Of a stretch of 5,048 nucleotides of DNA, positions 1 to 5,048 are shown in pieces. The notes below the pieces were generated by a model. It was not told the origin of the DNA and ran no database searches. It was given only the letters and a program-made list of their open reading frames with translations. A program made the translations under genes and the position numbers. Source of the stretch: Thermoanaerobacterales bacterium (GTDB taxonomy: Bacteria > Bacillota > Thermosediminibacteria > Thermosediminibacterales > Tepidanaerobacteraceae); the NCBI GenBank assembly GCA_012839145.1, contig DUNY01000324.1:1-5048 (forward strand), read 5' to 3'. Every line of letters starts with the position of its first letter. Within the stretch, counting starts at the first letter, position 1.

Positions 1-502
1 CAGCTCTTAAGCCTCTCTCTCCGGCAGGTCCCACACATAATACGCCGACTCTGTCACCGTACTTTTCACATAATTTAGCTGTGGTTTCATAAGCCCCTAA
101 ATACTTTAGCTCATTGCTTTTTGATAAAACTATATTATCTTTATCGATTTTTAGAACATAGCAGTTTTCATCTGTAGACTTGCCTTCGACAATAATGGCT
201 TTTATGCCGCATTTAGCCAGTTTATGGCCTGATATGCCCCCGCAATTTGCTTCTTTTATACCGTTTGTTAAGGGACTTTTACCGCCAACAGATATTCTGC
301 CGGAGCTAGATGCGATCGTGCCTGCAAGCAAACCGGGGGCAATTATGACTTTATTTTTGAATCCTAGGGGTTCACAGTTAGGCTCAACTTCATCATAGGT
401 AATCCTCGAAGTTAAAGCCCTTCCGCCTAGTAATTTATATTCTTCTTTGTTTTCATAAGTGACCTTTTTTGTACTCATGTCCACTCTAACATTTTTATAC
501 AT
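1..502 (-). CDS. Aldehyde:ferredoxin oxidoreductase family protein, N-terminal part (3' end outside window)
   Basis: The 167 visible residues form the N-terminal domain of the aldehyde:ferredoxin oxidoreductase (AOR) family, whose members use a tungsten or molybdenum bis-pterin cofactor and an Fe4S4 cluster to interconvert aldehydes and carboxylic acids with ferredoxin in the cytoplasm. Visible family signatures are LGGRALTSRI (25-34), a P-G-x-L-A-G-T stretch followed by SSSGR (56-69), KSPLTNGI (75-82), the Asn-Cys-Gly-Gly turn (86-89, commonly NSGG in relatives), AIIVEGK (102-108) and VGPAGE (157-162). The cluster cysteines and the aldehyde-binding part lie in the missing region, so metal and substrate cannot be judged. 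The ATG is set by GGAGGA eight bases upstream. The gene follows the hydrolase stop by 57 bases and probably shares its sigma-54 promoter. The break is only the window edge; the visible frame is open. Family assignment is firm, the substrate unknown. Confidence 0.9.
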   Translation of the reverse strand, partial: MYKNVRVDMSTKKVTYENKEEYKLLGGRALTSRITYDEVEPNCEPLGFKNKVIIAPGLLAGTIASSSGRISVGGKSPLTNGIKEANCGGISGHKLAKCGIKAIIVEGKSTDENCYVLKIDKDNIVLSKSNELKYLGAYETTAKLCEKYGDRVGVLCVGPAGERGLRA

Positions 503-559
503 GTTGCAGATCCTCCATCTATCCGACAAATTTAATGATTATGATGTCAGCTATACAAC

Positions 560-1519
560 CTATACCGGGTGATGTAATGAGTATATACTCTTACCACCGT
601 TTATGGGCCCTTTTATAACTGCTTCGATAACTTCTCTGTCCCTTTCGGTGAAGAGCTCAATATCCGGCAGTTTACCCGGTGGGTATACTTCTCTAATATC
701 GTTATGCAGTTTGATTAAATAATCGAATAATGCTTCTAATCCCTTCTCTGCCTTTTTCGGGTCAGCTAGAGATGGCTTACCAATAACTCCTTCTGGATAA
801 AGAACTACTTCCAGACCACCGCCAAGGCCTATCTGAGCATGCCCCGGTATTGGAAGTTGATATACATCTCCACCTTTATCAATATGTCCTTCAGGCATAA
901 CACCTTGCGGTACCGTATCTTCCATATATTCTTTTTTGTTCATTTCGGGGAATAATGCCATTGAATATGATGCTTCAACTTCATCTGCATGCCTAAAAGC
1001 AGTTTCAAAAGGTCCGCCATGTGCTTTGTCTTTTAGATGATCGTGAATTACAGTAGGCCAATTGACGAATGCAACAACTGCAGGCACTTGATATATCTTA
1101 CCGAATTGATGTATTGCATTGGGGATGACATATTCCTGACCGTGACCGTTAATTAATATTTGTTTTCTAAATCCTGCATTCCAATAACCGGCGATAATCG
1201 CGCGAAGGTAGTTTGTAAAAGTTTCTTCAGGAATTATTACTGTGCCCGGCATACCCATATGATTCCAGGGATGAGATCCGAACCAAATAGGTTGTGATAC
1301 AGTGCAGCCCACCTCACGGGCAACTGTTTCAGCCATACGTGTTACCAGGAAAGTATCCTCACCGTAACACTGGCCTCTACCGTGGTTTTCTGTGCTTCCG
1401 ACAGGTATGATGATAATGTCGTTCTGTTTTAGTCTTTCTTCAACCTCATGACCCGTCATGTTTTGGAAATAAACACCATCAGCTTTATCCATTGAACCTT
1501 TCGAAATTGTATACTTCAT
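560..1519 (-). CDS. Creatininase-family metal-dependent hydrolase, resembling 3-dehydro-scyllo-inosose hydrolase (IolN-like)
   Basis: This 319-residue cytoplasmic protein belongs to the creatininase superfamily, a fold with a two-metal site that hydrolyses C-N bonds and, in some members, C-C bonds of cyclic diketones. The signature PVGSTENHG (39-47) supplies Glu44 and His46, GEDT (53-56) supplies Asp55, NGHG (124-127) supplies His126, and HADEVEAS (177-184) matches the family HAGExETS motif with Glu182. These are the expected metal or catalytic positions by analogy. The NGHGGN motif of many relatives reads NGHGQE here. Overall length, the GVYFQNMTG start region and the PPGKLPDIEL tail recall proteins annotated as 3-dehydro-scyllo-inosose hydrolase of inositol breakdown; that subgroup call is from memory and moderate. 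No inositol dehydrogenase is in the window, so the true substrate may differ. The ATG has GGAGGTG five bases upstream, and a sigma-54 promoter precedes it. It is the first gene of a likely operon with the AOR-type gene. Confidence 0.85.
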   Translation of the reverse strand: MKYTISKGSMDKADGVYFQNMTGHEVEERLKQNDIIIIPVGSTENHGRGQCYGEDTFLVTRMAETVAREVGCTVSQPIWFGSHPWNHMGMPGTVIIPEETFTNYLRAIIAGYWNAGFRKQILINGHGQEYVIPNAIHQFGKIYQVPAVVAFVNWPTVIHDHLKDKAHGGPFETAFRHADEVEASYSMALFPEMNKKEYMEDTVPQGVMPEGHIDKGGDVYQLPIPGHAQIGLGGGLEVVLYPEGVIGKPSLADPKKAEKGLEALFDYLIKLHNDIREVYPPGKLPDIELFTERDREVIEAVIKGPINGGKSIYSLHHPV

Positions 1520-1571
1520 TTTTACACCTCCATAAATTGTATATATTTCTATTTTTGTAATTATAGTTTAA

Positions 1572-1587
1572 AGCAAGAATTGTACCA
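1572..1587 (-). promoter_or_regulatory. Sigma-54 (-24/-12) promoter of the hydrolase-AOR operon
   Basis: Read on the minus strand, the site is TGGTACAATTCTTGCT, matching the sigma-54 consensus TGGYACN5TTGCW, with exactly 10 bases between the invariant GG (1585-1586) and GC (1573-1574). Transcription would start near 1561, giving a leader of about 41 bases that contains the strong GGAGGTG ribosome site. Sigma-54 promoters are silent without an AAA+ activator, and one is encoded about 1.3 kb upstream. No experimental data; the call rests on the match and on context. Confidence 0.85.
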
Positions 1588-1668
1588 GTTAAGTTTTTGT
1601 GCTGTATTTATTGATTTTTCATTATTTTATAGTGAGTGTTATATTTCGATTTGAAACTATTGAAATAT

Positions 1669-1698
1669 CATTTTGAAATAATGTGTTTAAAAATGCAA
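1669..1698 (-). promoter_or_regulatory. Candidate upstream activator site for the hydrolase operon
   Basis: About 80-110 bases upstream of the -24 element lie two elements, written here on the plus strand: CATTTTGAA (1669-1677) and TTTAAAAATGCAA (1686-1698). CATTTTGAA and TTAAAAATG are near-perfect inverted copies (8 of 9). The same two elements, including the exact 13-mer, occur upstream of the activator gene at 4887-4917. The distance suits an enhancer bound by a sigma-54 activator. The region is AT-rich, so chance similarity is possible and the role is inferred. Confidence 0.35.
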
Positions 1699-1716
1699 TG
1701 CTTACATCAATGAACT

Positions 1717-2757
1717 TTAAAGTTTTGATACTCCGTATCGTTGTGCAAGGGCATTTAATGTATTAATTACGTCTTGTTCTACAGGTAACCCCTCTGCTAT
1801 TCTTTTTTTCGCTAAATTATACTCTATCTCTCCAGCCATGTATATATTATCACTCACAGCTGGAAATGCCTTGATTTTGCTGATTACTGAATCTACATTT
1901 TGTTTGAATTTATCCGCTTCAATAAAGCTTGAAATGTTAATGGCACAGAACATATGACCGGTTCTGGCTGGTCCACTCATATCAGTTACAGTTTTTACTT
2001 CTCCCGTTAAGCAGCTATCGGTCAAAATCCCACACAAAATATCTATTATTAGAGATAAGGCTGATCCCTTGACACCTCCGATAGGAACAAGACTCCCTTT
2101 CAAAGCTTCATTGGGATCTTCGGTAGGATTCCCATCTTCATCCAAGCCCCAACCTATGGGTATTTTTGAGCCTGTTAATGCTGCATATCGTATTTTCCCG
2201 CGAGCTACCATAGACATTGACATGTCAAGCACGATTGGTTTTTGCTTGTCTGCAGGAACCGCAATAGATAATGGGTTTGTGCCTAGCAGCGGCTTTGTTG
2301 TGCCATAAGGTGCTATGGCTGGAGACGAGTGGGTAATCACCAGCCCAATCATATCCTCTTCTAGAGCTAACATTGAATAATATGAAGCAATTCCAAAATG
2401 ATTGGAGTTTTTTACTCCCACCATTCCAATACCGTATACTCTAGCTATGTCAATTGCAGCTTTCATTGCCTTATATCCGGCTACTTGTCCAAATCCATTG
2501 TTAGCATTCAACAATGATATAGCACCTGCGTTTTTTTCAAACTTCATGGACGCCTTTGGATCTAAAATGCCCTTCTCTATCCTTTCCACATATGTGGGCA
2601 GCCGTACAATACCGTGAGATTTGACACCTCTAAGGTCGGCACAGATTAATGAATCTGTAATCATCTCGGAATTTTCAGATTCCACCTCTACTTTCAATAG
2701 CACATTGTTGCAAAAGTCTTTTAGAAGATTAATTTCGTATAACACTGATTCGTTCAT
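1717..2757 (-). CDS. Malate/L-lactate dehydrogenase-type (Ldh_2 family) NAD(P)-dependent oxidoreductase
   Basis: This soluble protein of 346 residues belongs to the Ldh_2 family (malate, 2-oxo acid, ureidoglycolate and sulfolactate dehydrogenases), which oxidises the 2-hydroxyl of hydroxy acids or reduces 2-oxo acids with NAD(P) and is unrelated to the classical Rossmann lactate dehydrogenases. Visible signatures, numbered from the chosen start, are RGVKSHGIVRLP (43-54, conserved Ser, His, Arg), NSNHFG (117-122, conserved catalytic His), HSSPAIAPYG followed by GTNPLSIAVP (143-168), VLDMSMSMVARGKI (176-189), and PIGGVKGSALSLIIDIL (225-241), normally GGxKGxGL. Length is normal. A GTG three codons further upstream (2766) is possible, but the ATG at 2757 has the better-placed AAGGG sequence. 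The gene stands alone between two gaps of 151 and 197 bases and has its own sigma-54 promoter. Family is secure; among known members the substrate cannot be chosen. Confidence 0.9.
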   Translation of the reverse strand: MNESVLYEINLLKDFCNNVLLKVEVESENSEMITDSLICADLRGVKSHGIVRLPTYVERIEKGILDPKASMKFEKNAGAISLLNANNGFGQVAGYKAMKAAIDIARVYGIGMVGVKNSNHFGIASYYSMLALEEDMIGLVITHSSPAIAPYGTTKPLLGTNPLSIAVPADKQKPIVLDMSMSMVARGKIRYAALTGSKIPIGWGLDEDGNPTEDPNEALKGSLVPIGGVKGSALSLIIDILCGILTDSCLTGEVKTVTDMSGPARTGHMFCAINISSFIEADKFKQNVDSVISKIKAFPAVSDNIYMAGEIEYNLAKKRIAEGLPVEQDVINTLNALAQRYGVSKL

Positions 2758-2760
2758 ATT

Positions 2761-2770
2761 CCTCACCCTT
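2761..2770 (-). promoter_or_regulatory. Ribosome binding site that decides the Ldh_2 start
   Basis: The minus-strand sequence AAGGGTGAGG ends three bases before the ATG at 2757, with AAGGG eight bases away at ordinary spacing. For the alternative GTG at 2766 this purine run overlaps the start codon itself, leaving it without a properly spaced ribosome site, so the ATG is preferred. Confidence 0.6.
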
Positions 2771-2794
2771 TTCTTTTTCTAATTTAAATAAAAT

Positions 2795-2810
2795 AGCAAT
2801 TTCCGTGCCA
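2795..2810 (-). promoter_or_regulatory. Sigma-54 (-24/-12) promoter of the Ldh_2 dehydrogenase gene
   Basis: On the minus strand the site reads TGGCACGGAAATTGCT, a perfect fit to TGGCAC-N5-TTGCW, with 10 bases between GG (2808-2809) and GC (2796-2797). Transcription should begin near 2784, giving a short leader of about 27 bases before the ATG at 2757. It lies in the 151-base gap just after the sigma-54 activator gene, which is the obvious candidate to activate it. Confidence 0.9.
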
Positions 2811-2908
2811 TTGAAATATGTCTGAAAAAGTATTTTAAAAATCATACAGACGCAATATCATTAATTTATTTTTATTTCATTGTTAAAGACATGTGTTTCA
2901 TATTGGAA

Positions 2909-4846
2909 TTACATCATTTGTTTATCCTCTCGCTCTTCTTTTAATTGTTTGAGTCTTCGCCAAAGGGTAGTAGTGCTGATTCCTAATCTTTTAGCAGCCA
3001 ATGTTCTGTTGCCTCCGGTTTCCTTTAAGACTTTCAGTATCATATCTTCCTCTACATTCTTGAGTAAACCTTTATCAACTTCCAAATCTGTATCATTTGA
3101 AACAGCTCTGTCATAATCATATGTTTCAAGCCTGCTTAGTTCTTCTTCAATTATATTTACTCCTATTTCCGATCCCGAACAAAGCACTATGGCTCTTTCG
3201 ATGATGTTTTCAAGTTGACGCACATTACCGGGCCAGGGATACAACGTAAGTCTATTTAATGCTCCTTTAGTGATGGTTATATTTTTCATCCCTAATTTCT
3301 TGCTTTTCTCTTCTACGAAGAATTTGGCCAGATCAATTATGTCTTCTTTTCGTTCTCTTAGAGGAGGCAGTTTTAATTCAAGTACATTCAAGCGATAGTA
3401 TAAATCTTCTCTGAAGCTCGATTCTCTTACCATTTTATAGAGCTCACGGTTAGTGGCTGCAATCACTCTTACGTCCACCGGGATGACTTTGTCATCTCCT
3501 ATCCTTACAACTTCCTTTTCTTGTATGACCCGTAAAAATCTTGCCTGCAGTTTCGGTGACATTTCACTGATTTCGTCTAAAAATATGGTTCCATTGTGTG
3601 CTAATTCAAAAACCCCGGGCTTGCCTCCTTTTCTGGCACCGGTGAAGGCTCCCTCCACATACCCGAAGAGCTCGCTTTCCAGTAAATTCTCAGGAAGGGC
3701 TGCACAATTAATTGCTACAAAAGGTTTGTCAGCCCGATGGCTAGCATTATGGATGCTTTGGGCAAAAAGTTCTTTGCCTGTTCCCGTTTCTCCCAAAATC
3801 AACACCGTGCTGTCAACTTGGGCAAATTCTCTGGCCCTCATTTTTACTTGTCTGATAGCTTTACTTTTACCGATTATATTGTTAAAGTGAGTTTTTGCTA
3901 TATGGCCTTTTAAAAACATTTTTTTCCTGGTTTGGCGCTCGATCTTCTGTATCCTTTCCAGTTCCTGAAAGGTGGCCACAACGCCTCTAACTTGGTTATT
4001 CACAATTATGGGGATTCTGTTGATTATTACTGATACATCACCTATGTTTTGCAATTCTTCCAGTTCTGAAACCCCTGTCTGAAGAACGCGAAGCATGTTA
4101 GAGTTTTTTATAATATCTTCAATATTTTTACCTATTACCTCATCCGAACTATGACCTATTAATTTAGCGGCAACAGGATTAAAAGCCATTATTTTACCTT
4201 TCGCATCTATTCCAATGATTCCATCATAAGCAAAATCAATGATCGATTTAAGAAATTCTGATTTTTCCTTCTCTTTTAACTGTACTTCCAGAATGTGTTT
4301 TGCTTCCCTAATAGCTTCGACAATTGCCTCTTTGCCGGATTCTACCAGCATGCTATTGCAGCCGTATTTATTTGCAGCTTGAATTACCGCATTCCCACCT
4401 ATAAATACTTCTACACCCTTTGAGAGCAGTTGTAATACCTTTTGATCCACTTGTCTCTCATTTTCCACCATAGCCGTATAAATCTGTATAGGGAAAGCCT
4501 TCTCCATTTTTTCATTCATTTTTTCGGCACTCGTTACCAGGTTTTCAAAGCCTACGACTCCAATTTGGTTTGAATAGCGCATAGCTTTACTGATGGACCG
4601 AACAATGTCAAAGCCGTTTATTTCAACGTTTACTACTGGAATTTGTAAGTTCATTTTAATTAAATTTCCTGTTCCGCCTCGGCTTATAACAATATTAGTC
4701 CCTTGTTTTACAGCTTGTTTTGCCAGTCTTACACCTTCACTTAGAGATCCCTGTACTACGTTTATATCTTCACCGAGCTCATATACCACTTGTTTAGCTT
4801 TGGCTGTCAGTTTATCATCCGGCGAAATGAATATTATTTTACCCAT
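2909..4846 (-). CDS. Sigma-54-dependent transcriptional activator (PrpR_N-PAS-AAA+-Fis HTH)
   Basis: This 645-residue enhancer-binding protein would remodel sigma-54 RNA polymerase with ATP hydrolysis. Positions are from the chosen ATG. Residues about 1-185 form a PrpR_N-type ligand-sensing domain, as in the propionate regulator PrpR, with the typical ISRGGTG segment (55-61). A short charged helix leads to a PAS domain (about 200-295, FDGI-like [11 protein letters not shown]). The AAA+ core (about 323-555) has Walker A GETGTGKE (352-359), the sigma-54 contact loop GAFTGA (399-404), Walker B TIFLDE (420-425), sensor I ATN (464-466) and [10 protein letters not shown] (538-547). A Fis-type helix-turn-helix is at about 611-633 ([14 protein letters not shown]). 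All catalytic motifs are intact, so it should be active. An upstream GTG at 4858 overlaps the ribosome site and is rejected; starting at MGKIIFISP also fits the family. The neighbouring sigma-54 promoters are its likely targets. No prp genes are in view, so the ligand is unknown. Confidence 0.93.
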   Translation of the reverse strand: MGKIIFISPDDKLTAKAKQVVYELGEDINVVQGSLSEGVRLAKQAVKQGTNIVISRGGTGNLIKMNLQIPVVNVEINGFDIVRSISKAMRYSNQIGVVGFENLVTSAEKMNEKMEKAFPIQIYTAMVENERQVDQKVLQLLSKGVEVFIGGNAVIQAANKYGCNSMLVESGKEAIVEAIREAKHILEVQLKEKEKSEFLKSIIDFAYDGIIGIDAKGKIMAFNPVAAKLIGHSSDEVIGKNIEDIIKNSNMLRVLQTGVSELEELQNIGDVSVIINRIPIIVNNQVRGVVATFQELERIQKIERQTRKKMFLKGHIAKTHFNNIIGKSKAIRQVKMRAREFAQVDSTVLILGETGTGKELFAQSIHNASHRADKPFVAINCAALPENLLESELFGYVEGAFTGARKGGKPGVFELAHNGTIFLDEISEMSPKLQARFLRVIQEKEVVRIGDDKVIPVDVRVIAATNRELYKMVRESSFREDLYYRLNVLELKLPPLRERKEDIIDLAKFFVEEKSKKLGMKNITITKGALNRLTLYPWPGNVRQLENIIERAIVLCSGSEIGVNIIEEELSRLETYDYDRAVSNDTDLEVDKGLLKNVEEDMILKVLKETGGNRTLAAKRLGISTTTLWRRLKQLKEEREDKQMM

Positions 4847-4857
4847 ATAAAGTTGCA

Positions 4858-4864
4858 CTCCTTT
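4858..4864 (-). promoter_or_regulatory. Ribosome binding site that decides the activator start
   Basis: The minus strand reads AAAGGAG, 11 bases before the ATG at 4846. The GTG that would add four residues (4856-4858) overlaps this site, so the ATG is the better start, though the spacing is slightly long. Confidence 0.6.
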
Positions 4865-5048
4865 AAGTTGTCATGTGACTTTTCTCTTTAAAAATGCAAA
4901 CAATCTAACATTTTGAACAAATATCCTGCTAATTAGTTCGATATATATAGGCTAAAAACCTGCAATCTCGTAAAAATTCTTGGGTTTATGTATTTATGCA
5001 TAATTCCTATAAGTCTTATCACGTATAATATTAAATAAACTTTGTTTA
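4865..5048. other. AT-rich leader upstream of the activator gene, no gene seen
   Basis: Apart from the inverted repeat described separately and a small GTCA-TG-TGAC palindrome (4870-4879), this stretch holds no coding frame, RNA gene or clear terminator. No -24/-12 element facing the activator gene was found, so the activator is probably transcribed from an ordinary housekeeping promoter, which I could not place convincingly. Confidence 0.5.
4887..4917 (-). promoter_or_regulatory. Inverted repeat upstream of the activator gene, candidate operator
   Basis: On the plus strand, TTAAAAATG (4888-4896) and CATTTTGAA (4909-4917) are inverted copies matching at 8 of 9 positions around a 12-base spacer, so the arms repeat every 21 bases, about two helical turns. 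The 13-mer TTTAAAAATGCAA (4887-4899) recurs exactly upstream of the hydrolase promoter. It could be an autoregulatory site for the activator. The AT-rich setting keeps confidence low. Confidence 0.35.

Noticed and set aside
180..398. Short plus-strand open frame opposite the AOR-type gene
   Set aside because: The minus strand carries clear AOR signatures over the same bases, so this frame is a shadow. The same holds for plus-strand frames at 2069-2308, 2402-2617, 2880-3116 and 4593-4850.
2820..2851. GTCTG/CAGAC inverted repeat after the activator gene, considered as a terminator or operator
   Set aside because: The arms are only 5 bases with a 22-base loop and there is no following T-run after a GC-rich stem, so a terminator is not supported.
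3453..3890. 145-codon open frame on the plus strand within the activator gene
   Set aside because: It is antisense to the highly conserved AAA+ core, has no recognisable domain and no supporting ribosome site or promoter; it is a by-product of the real gene.
4847..4858. GTG start for the activator, four codons upstream of the chosen ATG
   Set aside because: It overlaps the only ribosome binding site, and family members usually begin at the equivalent of MGKIIFISP.
4918..4975. Possible housekeeping promoter for the activator (TATATA near 4940 with a TTACGA-like -35)
   Set aside because: The -35 match is poor and several equivalent AT-rich alternatives exist, so no position can be preferred.
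5024..5029. TATAAT on the plus strand near the right edge, considered as the -10 box of a divergent promoter
   Set aside because: No acceptable -35 sequence sits 16-18 bases upstream (TAATTC at 17), no gene follows within the window, and TATAAT is common in AT-rich DNA.

Overview
The window looks like a chromosomal catabolic locus from a low-to-moderate GC, anaerobic Firmicute, most likely a member of the Clostridia. This rests on the AT-rich intergenic DNA, strong GGAGG-type ribosome binding sites, a tungsten/molybdopterin aldehyde:ferredoxin oxidoreductase and a sigma-54 activator with a PrpR_N sensor domain. The species cannot be named from the sequence.

All four genes lie on the minus strand, so transcription runs from right to left. 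From 5048 downward: (1) a roughly 200-base leader with no gene; (2) a 645-residue sigma-54 enhancer-binding activator (2909-4846) with PrpR_N, PAS, AAA+ and Fis-type HTH domains; (3) a 151-base gap holding a near-consensus -24/-12 promoter (2795-2810); (4) a malate/lactate-dehydrogenase-type (Ldh_2) NAD(P)-dependent oxidoreductase (1717-2757); (5) a 197-base gap holding a second near-consensus -24/-12 promoter (1572-1587); (6) a creatininase-family metal-dependent hydrolase resembling 3-dehydro-scyllo-inosose hydrolase (560-1519); (7) after 57 bases, the N-terminal 167 residues of an aldehyde:ferredoxin oxidoreductase-like protein (1-502), cut by the window edge.

The most useful reading is that this is a compact sigma-54 regulon. 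The activator probably senses a small metabolite through its PrpR_N domain and switches on two units: the dehydrogenase alone, and the hydrolase plus oxidoreductase. Both units carry sigma-54 promoters with the exact 10-base spacing between the GG and GC elements. The enzymes suggest oxidation of a hydroxy-acid or polyol-type substrate, hydrolytic cleavage of a cyclic or carbonyl intermediate, and ferredoxin-linked aldehyde/acid chemistry. The actual substrate is not visible, and I know of no described pathway with this exact gene set. An exact 13-base repeat upstream of both the activator gene and the hydrolase promoter, with a second shared element nearby, is a candidate activator-binding site. 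I saw no RNA genes, mobile elements, CRISPR arrays or convincing terminators.
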